Source of the DNA: an uncultured cyanobacterium
GTDB lineage: Bacteria; Cyanobacteriota; Cyanobacteriia; PCC-6307; Cyanobiaceae
Assembly (NCBI GenBank): GCA_903934745.1
Contig: CAIZOZ010000117.1
Coordinates: 1-10,514, forward strand
Length of the DNA: 10,514 nt
Direction of reading: 5' to 3'
A model generated the notes under the pieces. It was not told where the DNA came from and made no database searches. It saw only the letters and a program-made list of their open reading frames with translations. Position 1 is the stretch's first letter. The number at the start of each line of letters is the position of its first letter. Positions 1 through 6,251 of the stretch are shown piece after piece. The position numbers and the translations under genes are program-made.

Positions 1-1184
1 AGGGTGCTCATGTCGTACTGATCCGGCACCTCGCGGCCGCTCTTCATGAACGCCCGGATTGCCGTGGGCGCCGTGTAGAAAATCGACACCTTGTGTTTCT
101 GGATCACTTCCCAGAAGGCGCCGGGCTTGGAGGGGCGCGGTGCCCCCTCGTACATCACCGTGGTGGCGCCATTGGAGAGGGGGCCGTAGACGATGTAGCT
201 GTGACCTGTGATCCAGCCCACATCAGCCGTGCACCAGTGGATGTCGTCCTCACGGATGTCAAAGATCCACTGAAAGGTGAGATGGGCCCAGAGGTTGTAG
301 CCGGCGGTGGTGTGCACCACCCCCTTGGGCTTGCCGGTGGAGCCGGAGGTGTACAGCACGAACAGACGGTCTTCGCTGGCCATCGGCTCGGCAGGGCAGT
401 CGCTGCTCTGGCTCTCCACCAGCTCATGCCACCACTGGTCGCGCCCTGCGACCATCGCGGTGGGTTGCTCGGTGCGCCGCACCACCAGCACATGCTCCAC
501 CGTCGGGCAGGCACCACCTTCCAGGGCCGTATCCACCGCCGGTTTGAGCGCCACGGCCTTGTCCTTGCGGAAGCCGCCATCGGCCGTGATCACCGCCTTC
601 ACCGCACCATCGATCAGCCGGTCCCGCAGGGCCTCGGCTGAAAAGCCACCGAACACCACGGAATGGGGGGCGCCGATGCGGGCGCAGGCCAGCATCGCGA
701 TCGCCGCCTCCGGCACCATCGGCATGTACAGGGCGACCAGGTCGCCTTTGCCGATCCCCAAGGCCTTGAGCGCATTGGCCGCCCGGCTCACTTCGGCGTG
801 CAGTTGCCGGTAGGTGAAGCTGCGGCTGTCGCCGGGTTCTCCCTCCCAGATCAGCGCGGTCTTTTCAGCCCGGGGACCGTCGAGATGGCGATCGAGGCAG
901 TTGTAGGACAGGTTCGTGCTGCCGCCTTCAAACCAGCGAGCGAAGGGCGGATTGCTCCAATCCAGCACCGTGTCGAAGGGCTGAAACCAGTGCAGCTGGC
1001 GGCGGGCCTGCTCCCCCCAGAAGTCATCAGGATCGCTCTGCGCCCAGGTCACCAGCTGCTGATAGGCGGCCATGGACGGAATGCGGGCTCCGGCCGCCAG
1101 TTCGGCCGGAGGGGCGAAGCTGCGCTGCTCCTGCAGCACCGATTCGATCGTGTGGGCCGGATCGCCGCTGGGAACCTGGGTCAT
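1..1184 (-). CDS. acs: Acetyl-CoA synthetase, AMP-forming (partial, C-terminus outside window)
   Basis: Activates acetate with ATP to acetyl-AMP and then forms acetyl-CoA; a cytosolic enzyme that recovers acetate. The 394 visible codons are the N-terminal part of a protein that is usually about 650 residues. Seen in the translation: an N-terminal ACAS-type region with the WFxPFDxVLDWSNPPFxRWF stretch (residues 66-85), the CoA-pocket segment GGFSAEALRDR (179-189), the adenylate-forming P-loop TSGSTGKPKG (279-288), and the Acs-typical WCTADVGWITGHSY (317-330). The C-terminal hinge and the lysine that is acetylated in this family lie beyond the left edge. The ATG at 1182-1184 gives the expected N-terminus, although no strong Shine-Dalgarno precedes it. 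The gene diverges from the small plus-strand gene at 1343. It shares its strand with sds, from which it is separated by two plus-strand genes. No frameshift is seen. Confidence 0.95.
   Translation of the reverse strand, partial: MTQVPSGDPAHTIESVLQEQRSFAPPAELAAGARIPSMAAYQQLVTWAQSDPDDFWGEQARRQLHWFQPFDTVLDWSNPPFARWFEGGSTNLSYNCLDRHLDGPRAEKTALIWEGEPGDSRSFTYRQLHAEVSRAANALKALGIGKGDLVALYMPMVPEAAIAMLACARIGAPHSVVFGGFSAEALRDRLIDGAVKAVITADGGFRKDKAVALKPAVDTALEGGACPTVEHVLVVRRTEQPTAMVAGRDQWWHELVESQSSDCPAEPMASEDRLFVLYTSGSTGKPKGVVHTTAGYNLWAHLTFQWIFDIREDDIHWCTADVGWITGHSYIVYGPLSNGATTVMYEGAPRPSKPGAFWEVIQKHKVSIFYTAPTAIRAFMKSGREVPDQYDMST
697..704. repeat. HIP1 octamer (GCGATCGC), in acs
   Basis: Exact copy of the cyanobacterial highly iterated palindrome, within the acs coding sequence. 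Confidence 0.8.
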
Positions 1185-1342
1185 GGGGTGGACGAAAGCC
1201 GCTGCATTCAAGCCCAGCTACCGACTGCTGAGCGAGTTTTTGGCAGAGATCAGCAGCCCTGATCGAAATCGCCGCGGCGCCGGCTTGGCAAGTGGGCGCA
1301 GCGGCATTAGCAGGAAGGAATGACGGTGGCCGAGGCAACACC
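1185..1342. promoter_or_regulatory. Divergent intergenic region between acs and the 103-aa gene
   Basis: This is the longest non-coding gap in the window (158 nt) and must hold the start signals for both acs (minus) and the small gene (plus). On the plus strand TTGGCA at 1240-1245 resembles a -35 box and sits in the only T-rich patch. The sequence 17-18 nt downstream (TCGAAAT, 1263-1269) is a poor -10 box. On the minus strand I see no convincing promoter hexamers. A purine-rich AGGAAGGA lies at 1312-1319. No clear operator palindrome was found. Only its position supports a regulatory role. Confidence 0.4.
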
Positions 1343-1654
1343 ATGACGAACAATCCCGTCACCCCCCATGCCGGCCCCACCCTGGATGGGGATGGCCAGC
1401 TCAGCTACATCGGCGATGACGGGCGCCGTTACGTGATTGGGCTGCCACCTGAGATCGACGAAGACAGCGTCGAGCGGGTGATGACCATCCTGCGCAGCAG
1501 CAGTCCCCTGTTCCAGAGCATTGAGCGCCTCTGTCATCGCTGGATCAACGACGTGAGCAGTGACGAACTGGATGCGCGGGCGGCGCTGGTGTTGCTGCTC
1601 ACCACCCTGGAAACGGCACTTGAGGATGCCTATCCGGATCCCAACCCTGAGTAG
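1343..1654 (+). CDS. Conserved-looking small acidic protein of unknown function
   Basis: A 103-residue protein that I cannot assign to a named family. It has a Gly/Asp-rich N-terminus. A short segment resembling a beta-hairpin follows (LSYIGDDGRRYVIGLP, residues 20-35). A predominantly helical C-terminal half then ends in an acidic tail (EDAYPDPNPE). There is no signal peptide, transmembrane segment or metal-binding motif, and a single Cys at 64. The composition (Asp/Glu-rich, soluble) and codon use match the neighbours, so it looks like a real gene. The ATG at 1343 is preferred; an in-frame GTG at 1292 would add 17 residues rich in Gly/Ala/Arg that look like translated intergenic sequence. 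The HAD phosphatase gene follows after 36 nt on the same strand, so the two may be co-transcribed. Confidence 0.75.
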   Translation: MTNNPVTPHAGPTLDGDGQLSYIGDDGRRYVIGLPPEIDEDSVERVMTILRSSSPLFQSIERLCHRWINDVSSDELDARAALVLLLTTLETALEDAYPDPNPE

Positions 1655-1690
1655 CGACCGGCCGCGGCGGCGTTAGGGCAGGCTGGGATC

Positions 1691-2344
1691 ATGCCTCGCC
1701 CCGCTGCCTGTCTCTTTGACCTTGATGGTCTGCTACTGGACACCGAGCCACGTCATGCCGAGGCCTGGAGCCAGGCCGCGGCCCAGTTCGGTCTGCAGCT
1801 CACCGCTACGCAGTTGCTGCAGCTGCGGGGGCGGCGACGCCTGGACTGTGCCCACCAGGTGCAGGCCTGGATTGGGGACAGTCGTCGCATCCAGGTGAGC
1901 AGCGAGCAGCTGCTGGCGCTGCGCCAACCGATTGCGGAGCAACTGCTGGCCCTGGCCCCGGCGATGCCTGGCGCCCAGGCCCTGGTGCAGCGCTGCCAGG
2001 AGCTGGCGATTCCGATGGCGCTGGCCACCAGCAGCAGCGCCGCTGCCGTGGCCCTCAAGGCCGCCCCCCACCCCTGGCTGGCGACCATCACCACCCGCGT
2101 GCACGGTGATGATCCCCAGCTCCAGCACGGCAAGCCGGCACCGGATGTGTTTCTGCTGGCAGCCGAACGGCTGGGGGTGGCCGCCAGCGACAGCTGGGCT
2201 TTTGAGGATTCACCGGCTGGCGCCCAGGCGGCGCTGGCGGCCGGTTGCCAGGTGCAGGTGCTGCGGCCCGCCGGCATCGCCCCCTCGCTGTATCCGCCCG
2301 GGGTTCACTGGCTGAGCTCCTTGGCGGCGGTGCTGTTGGGCTGA
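1691..2344 (+). CDS. HAD-superfamily phosphatase (subfamily IA, beta-PGM/GS1-like)
   Basis: A 217-residue soluble hydrolase with all four HAD motifs. Motif I is FDLDG (residues 9-13), with nucleophile Asp10 and acid/base Asp12. Motif II is ATSSS (112-116). Motif III is HGKPAPD (146-152), with Lys148. Motif IV is FEDSPAG (171-177), with Glu172/Asp173 for Mg2+. The helical stretch from about residue 17 to 88, between motifs I and II, fits the C1 cap of subfamily IA. FDLDGLLLDTEP followed by EDSPAG is the pattern of the beta-phosphoglucomutase, sugar-phosphate phosphatase and pseudouridine-5'-phosphatase group. The substrate cannot be told from sequence; phosphatase action is more likely than mutase action. 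The ATG at 1691 is preceded by weak purines (GGCTGGGATC). The 3' end converges on sds with only 12 nt between the stop codons. Confidence 0.88.
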   Translation: MPRPAACLFDLDGLLLDTEPRHAEAWSQAAAQFGLQLTATQLLQLRGRRRLDCAHQVQAWIGDSRRIQVSSEQLLALRQPIAEQLLALAPAMPGAQALVQRCQELAIPMALATSSSAAAVALKAAPHPWLATITTRVHGDDPQLQHGKPAPDVFLLAAERLGVAASDSWAFEDSPAGAQAALAAGCQVQVLRPAGIAPSLYPPGVHWLSSLAAVLLG

Positions 2345-2360
2345 GCGACGCCCAGCTCAG
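2341..2360. terminator. Small perfect hairpin spanning both stop codons of HAD gene and sds
   Basis: CTGAGC at 2341-2346 and its exact reverse complement GCTCAG at 2355-2360 enclose an 8-nt loop. The TGA stop of the HAD gene (2342-2344) lies in one arm and the minus-strand TGA of sds (2357-2359) lies in the other. As a palindrome it would form on both transcripts. There is no T-tract on either side, so an intrinsic terminator is not demonstrated. It may act as a stabiliser or bidirectional pause site, or be chance. Confidence 0.25.
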
Positions 2361-3328
2361 TACAGGCGGCTGAGCACGAACTCCGGCAGGGCCCGCAGGG
2401 CGCTGCGGGGCTCGGAGGCGGGCAACCATTCGATCGCCCCGTGGGCTTCGCGGGCAAACTCTTCGGCCAGCAGCCGCGAGCGGGGGATCGCCTCGCAACC
2501 CCGCACCAGGGCCAGGGCCTGCTCCAGATCGCCGGCCTCGCAGAACTCCCGCTCGATCAGGCCAGCCAGGGCGGGGCGCTCCTCCAGGGCATAGAGCACC
2601 GGTGCGGTCAGATACCCCGAGGCCAGGTCGCTGGCGGCGGGCTTGCCGAGCTGCTGATCGCTGCCGGTGAAATCGAGGATGTCATCCACCACCTGGAAGG
2701 CCAGACCCAGTTGGCGACCAAAGCGATAGAGGTCGTCGAGATCGCTGCCGCTGCGCCCCGACAGCACCCCGGCGGCCCGGGCGCTGTTGGCGATCAGGGA
2801 AGCGGTCTTGCAATAGCTCTTTTCGAGATAGGTCTCGAAGTTCTGGCCCGTGTCGTAGCGGAACAGCCCTTGCTTCACCTCGCCATCGGCGAGATCCATG
2901 ATCACGCGGGAGAGCAGCTTCACCACCTCCAGATCATCGAGGTTGGCGAGGTGCCAGCTGGCCTGGGCGAACAGGAAATCACCAGCCAGCACCGCCACCC
3001 GATGGTTGAAGCGGCTGTGCACCGTGGCCACACCGCGGCGGGTGTCGGCACCATCGACGACGTCGTCGTGGACCAGCGAGGCGGTGTGGATCATCTCGGT
3101 GATCTCGGCCAGGCGGCGATGGCGCGGGCCCAGCTCACCGGCGGGGTCCATCGCCCGCGACAGCAGCAACACGATGCCGGGCCGCAAGCGTTTGCCCCCC
3201 GCGGCAAACAGATGTTCAGCAGCTGCCTGCAAAATCGGATGACCAGCGCCGATCAGACTGCGCAGATCGGCCAGCAAAACATCGAGGTCGGCCTCGACCG
3301 GCTGGAGCAACTCGGCGACCGTCGACAC
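2357..3328 (-). CDS. sds: Solanesyl diphosphate synthase (long-chain trans-prenyltransferase)
   Basis: Condenses isopentenyl diphosphate onto an allylic primer to build a long all-trans prenyl diphosphate, the C45 tail of plastoquinone-9 in cyanobacteria. The 323-residue length is standard. Motifs: GGKRLRP (44-50), the first Asp-rich motif DDVVD (88-92) and the second, DDILD (215-219). Lys174/Thr175 follow the SYCKTASL block. The residue five positions before the first motif is the small Ala83, as in long-chain synthases, where a bulky aromatic would stop elongation early. That supports C40-C50 products, but the exact length is inferred from the lineage. The start is GTG (3328-3326), supported by an AGGAG five bases upstream; an overlapping ATG two bases earlier is out of frame. 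It is the last gene of the minus-strand cluster, 24 nt after murI. Confidence 0.93.
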   Translation of the reverse strand: MSTVAELLQPVEADLDVLLADLRSLIGAGHPILQAAAEHLFAAGGKRLRPGIVLLLSRAMDPAGELGPRHRRLAEITEMIHTASLVHDDVVDGADTRRGVATVHSRFNHRVAVLAGDFLFAQASWHLANLDDLEVVKLLSRVIMDLADGEVKQGLFRYDTGQNFETYLEKSYCKTASLIANSARAAGVLSGRSGSDLDDLYRFGRQLGLAFQVVDDILDFTGSDQQLGKPAASDLASGYLTAPVLYALEERPALAGLIEREFCEAGDLEQALALVRGCEAIPRSRLLAEEFAREAHGAIEWLPASEPRSALRALPEFVLSRLY

Positions 3329-3333
3329 ATGAT

Positions 3334-3338
3334 CTCCT
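3334..3338 (-). promoter_or_regulatory. Shine-Dalgarno AGGAG deciding the GTG start of sds
   Basis: Read on the minus strand, AGGAG is followed by ATCAT and then GTG (3328-3326), a 5-nt spacing that fits the prenyltransferase frame. The same bases contain ATG at 3330-3328, but that codon opens a different, Arg/Ser-rich frame with no prenyltransferase motifs. The motif-bearing frame therefore fixes GTG as the start. This is the clearest ribosome-binding site in the minus-strand cluster. Confidence 0.65.
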
Positions 3339-3352
3339 GGTTGATGTGGATC

Positions 3353-4219
3353 CTAGAAGGGTCGTGGTGGTGACTGCAGGCGCGGGGGCGAGAGCTCGCC
3401 TTCGCTGCCGTCCTGAACGCGCCAGGGAATCGAGGCGCTGGCGGTTTCCACGGCAATCAGCCGCAGGGCATCGCGATCGAACTGGTCGGCTGCACCGGTG
3501 GTGAAGAAGCGATGGCAAGCGCTTCCAGCCGGAGCCTGCATGGCGTAGTGATGCAGCAGCGAGCCCAGATGGCGGGCCACCGCCGGCGCCGGATCGATCA
3601 CGGCCACATCGGGACCCACCAGCCGCCGGATCGCCTCGATCACAAAGGGATAGTGGGTGCAGCCGAGCACGATCGTGTCGGCCCCGGCTGCCAGCATCGG
3701 CTGCAGAAAGCTCAGCAGCAAGGCATCGGTGCGGGTTCCGGCCAGGTCTCCGGCCTCAACCAGATCGGCCAGGCCCAGGCACACCTGTTCCACCACCTGC
3801 ACGCTGGCGGCATGGCGGCCGACGGTGGCCCGGTACAGCCGGCCCTGGAAGGTGGCCGGTGTCGCCATCACGCCGACCACGCCGCTGCGGGTGATCGCCA
3901 CCGCTGGCTTCACCGCCGGCTCCAGGCCCAGGATCAGGCAATCGGGGAAGCGCTCGCGCAGATGGTGCAAGGCCACGGCGGAGGCGGTGTTGCAGGCCAC
4001 CACAATCACCTTGCAGCCAGCCTCGCTGAGGGCCGTGCAGATGGCTTCGCTGTAGGCGCGGATCTGCTGGGGCTGACGGCCGCCGTAGGGCACATGGGCC
4101 CGATCAGCGAAATAGACGGTGGATTCATCGGGCAGCTGCCGCACGATCTGGCGCCAGACGCTGAGCCCACCCAGGCCGGAGTCAAAAATGCCGATCGGCA
4201 CAGGGGAGGCCAGGCTCAT
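3353..4219 (-). CDS. murI: Glutamate racemase
   Basis: Interconverts L- and D-glutamate without cofactor to supply D-Glu for the peptidoglycan stem peptide; cytosolic. The protein is 288 residues. The N-terminal motif IGIFDSGLGGLSV (9-21) carries the Asp13-Ser14 pair. The two catalytic cysteines are in ACNTAS (Cys76) and GCTHYP (Cys187, followed by His189). YFADRAHVPYGG (36-47) is the usual substrate-loop block. The C-terminus has a short Pro/Ser/Arg-rich tail (about residues 271-288) that probably lies outside the folded domain. The ATG (4219-4217) overlaps the TGA of the upstream amidase as ATGA, so translation is probably coupled; no separate Shine-Dalgarno is visible. The pairing with a wall amidase fits its role. 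Confidence 0.96.
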   Translation of the reverse strand: MSLASPVPIGIFDSGLGGLSVWRQIVRQLPDESTVYFADRAHVPYGGRQPQQIRAYSEAICTALSEAGCKVIVVACNTASAVALHHLRERFPDCLILGLEPAVKPAVAITRSGVVGVMATPATFQGRLYRATVGRHAASVQVVEQVCLGLADLVEAGDLAGTRTDALLLSFLQPMLAAGADTIVLGCTHYPFVIEAIRRLVGPDVAVIDPAPAVARHLGSLLHHYAMQAPAGSACHRFFTTGAADQFDRDALRLIAVETASASIPWRVQDGSEGELSPPRLQSPPRPF

Positions 4220-5352
4220 CGGTTGAGATAGGCCAGGATGCCGCTGGTCACCGCCTGGGCCAGGCGACGCCGGAAATTGGGATCCGCCAGTCTGGGGGCA
4301 TCGATCCGACCGGTGACAAAACCCATTTCGGTGAGCACCGAGGGCATGGTGGTGCGGCGGATCACGTAGAAGCGGCCGGGCCGGGCGCCACGGTCTGGGG
4401 TACCGGGGGAGACGGCCATCAACTGATCCTGAATGATCACCGCCAGATCGCGGGAGCTGCCCCCCTCGAAGAAGAAGGTTTCCACCCCATTCACATCCGG
4501 CCTGTTCATGCTCAACGCATTGGCATGGAGGCTGACGAACAGATTGGCGCCGAGGCTGTTGGCCAGGTTGACCCGGGGGGGCAGGTCCACATCCACCTCC
4601 GAGGTGCGGGTCATCGAAACCGTCACACCCCGAGCCTGGAGCAGCTGGGCCACCTGCAGGCCCACATCCAGCACCACGTCGGTCTCGCGCAGGCCATTGA
4701 TGCCCACCGCCCCCGGATCGGGCCCGCCATGGCCCGGATCGATCACCACCCGGAAACGACCGCGCGGCACCAGCGGCAGACCTTCTGGATTGAGCGGCCG
4801 CCTCGAGGTGCTGCGACCACTATTGGCGTAATCCGAGCCAAAGCTGCGGGGACTCCAGCGGGGCATGGCGATCGCCGTCGGGGCCTCCATGTCGCCCTCG
4901 CCCACGCTCTGCAGGCTGCCGGCCGGCACGCCGGTGAGTTCCATGCGCCAGCGATCGCGGGCGGTGCCCACCAGGCGCAACTGGCGCGGATCGAGCCGGG
5001 TACCGGGCTGGAACTCCAGCACCAGGCGCGTGGTGCCGTTATCGGGTTTGCCGATGCGCACCTCCCGCACCGCACCAGCGGACGGCAGCACCCGGGCGCG
5101 GGTGGGGGCCCCGGGCAGATCCACCCACACCCGGGGCCCCTGACCATTACGCCCCTCCTCGAAGAAGGCCTGCAGCGGAATCCCAGGGCTGGTGCGCAGC
5201 TCGAGGCTGCCGTCACGGCCGATGCGCCAGGCCGAGAGGCTGCTGCCCGCCCAGGACGGCAGCTCCGCCGCCAGGGCCAGCCCCAGGGCCAGCAGGCCGC
5301 GGCAGACCAGGCGGCGCAGCCCCGGGCGGCGGATGGGAAAACGAAAGCCCAT
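4216..5352 (-). CDS. N-acetylmuramoyl-L-alanine amidase, secreted (AMIN + Amidase_3)
   Basis: A zinc hydrolase that cuts the bond between N-acetylmuramic acid and L-Ala in peptidoglycan; it acts in the periplasm, probably in cell separation. The 378-residue protein starts with an Arg-rich n-region, a Leu/Ala hydrophobic core (about 15-30) and a plausible cleavage site after PSWA (residue 35). An AMIN-like beta-rich region spans about 38-141. A linker rich in Ser/Arg/Pro follows (142-198). The Amidase_3 domain runs from 199 to 378: IDPGHGG (His208), LRETD (Glu223), SLHAN (His276) and LTEMGF (Glu342), the usual Zn ligands and catalytic Glu. This is the AmiC/AmiB type. The ATG at 5352 is chosen because the signal peptide follows directly. 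Extending the open frame to 5736 adds 128 Arg/Pro-rich residues inside the nitrilase gene. It lies 8 nt after that gene and overlaps murI by 4 nt. Confidence 0.93.
   Translation of the reverse strand: MGFRFPIRRPGLRRLVCRGLLALGLALAAELPSWAGSSLSAWRIGRDGSLELRTSPGIPLQAFFEEGRNGQGPRVWVDLPGAPTRARVLPSAGAVREVRIGKPDNGTTRLVLEFQPGTRLDPRQLRLVGTARDRWRMELTGVPAGSLQSVGEGDMEAPTAIAMPRWSPRSFGSDYANSGRSTSRRPLNPEGLPLVPRGRFRVVIDPGHGGPDPGAVGINGLRETDVVLDVGLQVAQLLQARGVTVSMTRTSEVDVDLPPRVNLANSLGANLFVSLHANALSMNRPDVNGVETFFFEGGSSRDLAVIIQDQLMAVSPGTPDRGARPGRFYVIRRTTMPSVLTEMGFVTGRIDAPRLADPNFRRRLAQAVTSGILAYLNR
4868..4875. repeat. HIP1 octamer (GCGATCGC), in the wall amidase
   Basis: Exact octamer in the part of the wall amidase gene coding for the inter-domain linker, 83 bases from a second copy. 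Confidence 0.8.
4951..4958. repeat. HIP1 octamer (GCGATCGC), second copy in the wall amidase
   Basis: Exact octamer near the end of the AMIN-like region of the amidase gene; the closest pair of copies in the window. Confidence 0.8.
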
Positions 5353-5360
5353 CAAGTCGC

Positions 5361-6179
5361 TCAGAACAGGGTCGGACGCCGATGCTGCAGGCTCGGCATC
5401 TGGCTGCGGATGCGCTGGCCGTGGGCATGGTCCACCGGCGCCACAGCCAGGCCGGGGCCCGTGCCCGCATCGGCCAGCACCGTGCCCCAGGGATCGATCA
5501 CCAGGGCGTGGCCGTGGGTCTGGCGTCGGCCGTAGTGCAGGCCGGTCTGGGCCGGCGCCATCACGTAGGCCGTGTTCTCGATCGCCCTGGCCTGCAGCAG
5601 CACCTGCCAGTGGTCCTTGCCGGTGTAGGCCGTGAAGGCGGCTGGCACCATCAGCAACTCGGCGCCGGCGCTGGCCAGATAGCGATAGAGCTCGGGGAAG
5701 CGCACGTCGTAGCAGATCGACAGACCGATGCGGCACAGCCCCGGCACCTCGACCACCGGCGGCAACGCCTGGCCTGGTTGCACCGTGGCGGATTCGCGAT
5801 AGGTGGTGCCGTCGGGGATGTCGACGTCAAACAAGTGGATCTTGTCGTAGCGGGCCAGCAGCTGACCTTCCACCCCCACCAGTTCGGCGCGGTTGTAGGT
5901 GAGCGACTCCCCGGCCGGCACCGGGAAGCCACCGCCCAGCAGGGTGACCTGATAACGCCGGGCCATGGTCACCAGGAAGCGGCTGCAACGCTCGGCCAGG
6001 CTGGGGGCCAGCTCAATCCGGCGCAGATCGTCGCCCATGAAGGCGAAATTCTCCGGCAACCCCACCAACTCGGCTCCACGCCGCGCCGCCAGCTCGATCT
6101 GCTCTTCGGCCGCCGCAAAATTGGCATCCGGATCCGACGTGCTGGTCAGTTGCAGGGCCGCCGCCAAAAAACTGCTCAC
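5361..6179 (-). CDS. Nitrilase-superfamily C-N hydrolase, Nit1/deaminated-glutathione-amidase type
   Basis: A 272-residue cytosolic amidase with the Glu-Lys-Cys triad of the nitrilase superfamily. Numbered from the GTG start these are Glu43 (GLPENFAFMG), Lys113 (RYDKIHLFD) and Cys156 (SICYDVRFPELYR). RYDKIHLFDVDIP and CYDVRFPELYR match the Nit branch, whose characterised members hydrolyse deaminated glutathione, a metabolite-repair reaction, or omega-amides of 2-oxoacids. I favour deaminated-glutathione amidase, but the substrate is inferred from family resemblance. GTG at 6179-6177 gives an N-terminus beginning MSSFLAAALQLTS, right at the first beta strand. A TTG at 6191 would add only four residues (LDRS). 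The gene lies 72 nt after comB and 8 nt before the wall amidase, so it is probably in the same transcript, although no functional link to the wall is apparent. Confidence 0.9.
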   Translation of the reverse strand: MSSFLAAALQLTSTSDPDANFAAAEEQIELAARRGAELVGLPENFAFMGDDLRRIELAPSLAERCSRFLVTMARRYQVTLLGGGFPVPAGESLTYNRAELVGVEGQLLARYDKIHLFDVDIPDGTTYRESATVQPGQALPPVVEVPGLCRIGLSICYDVRFPELYRYLASAGAELLMVPAAFTAYTGKDHWQVLLQARAIENTAYVMAPAQTGLHYGRRQTHGHALVIDPWGTVLADAGTGPGLAVAPVDHAHGQRIRSQMPSLQHRRPTLF

Positions 6180-6222
6180 TGACCGATCCAAAGCGACCGG
6201 CGAACTGTAAGGGGAGGCGGTA

Positions 6223-6244
6223 GCGGCAGCCAGAGCTGAGCCGC
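6223..6244 (-). other. Imperfect hairpin between comB and the nitrilase gene
   Basis: On the minus strand GCGGC-TC-AGC-TCTG-GCT-GCCGC folds into an 8-bp interrupted stem (5+3 bp) with a TC bulge and a tetraloop. It lies 7 nt after the comB stop codon. There is no T-tract behind it, so it is not a classical terminator. It could protect the comB mRNA 3' end or attenuate read-through. At this GC content such stems also arise by chance. Confidence 0.2.
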
Positions 6245-6251
6245 GGCGCGA

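Noticed and set aside
93..1262. Several plus-strand open frames opposite acs
   Set aside because: The minus strand translates without interruption into acetyl-CoA synthetase; the plus-strand products have no motifs.
1343..2344. Two plus-strand genes between sds and acs as a horizontally acquired insert
   Set aside because: Base composition and codon use match the neighbours, and there are no flanking repeats, integrase or tRNA.
2441..3373. Plus-strand 310-codon open frame opposite sds
   Set aside because: It is rich in Gly/Ala/Gln/His with no recognisable motif and lies antisense to a clear prenyltransferase with all its motifs. High GC at third positions keeps the antisense frame open.
4525..5535. 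Plus-strand 336-codon open frame opposite the wall amidase and nitrilase 3' end
   Set aside because: It spans two real genes in antisense, and its composition (His, Arg, Pro, Gly, Gln) is that of a shadow frame.
5353..5736. 128-residue N-terminal extension of the wall amidase
   Set aside because: It overlaps the nitrilase gene in another frame, is Arg/Pro-rich, and would bury the signal peptide that begins at the ATG at 5352.
5382..6182. Plus-strand 266-codon open frame opposite the nitrilase gene
   Set aside because: Antisense shadow: the opposite strand encodes a nitrilase with the complete Glu-Lys-Cys triad.
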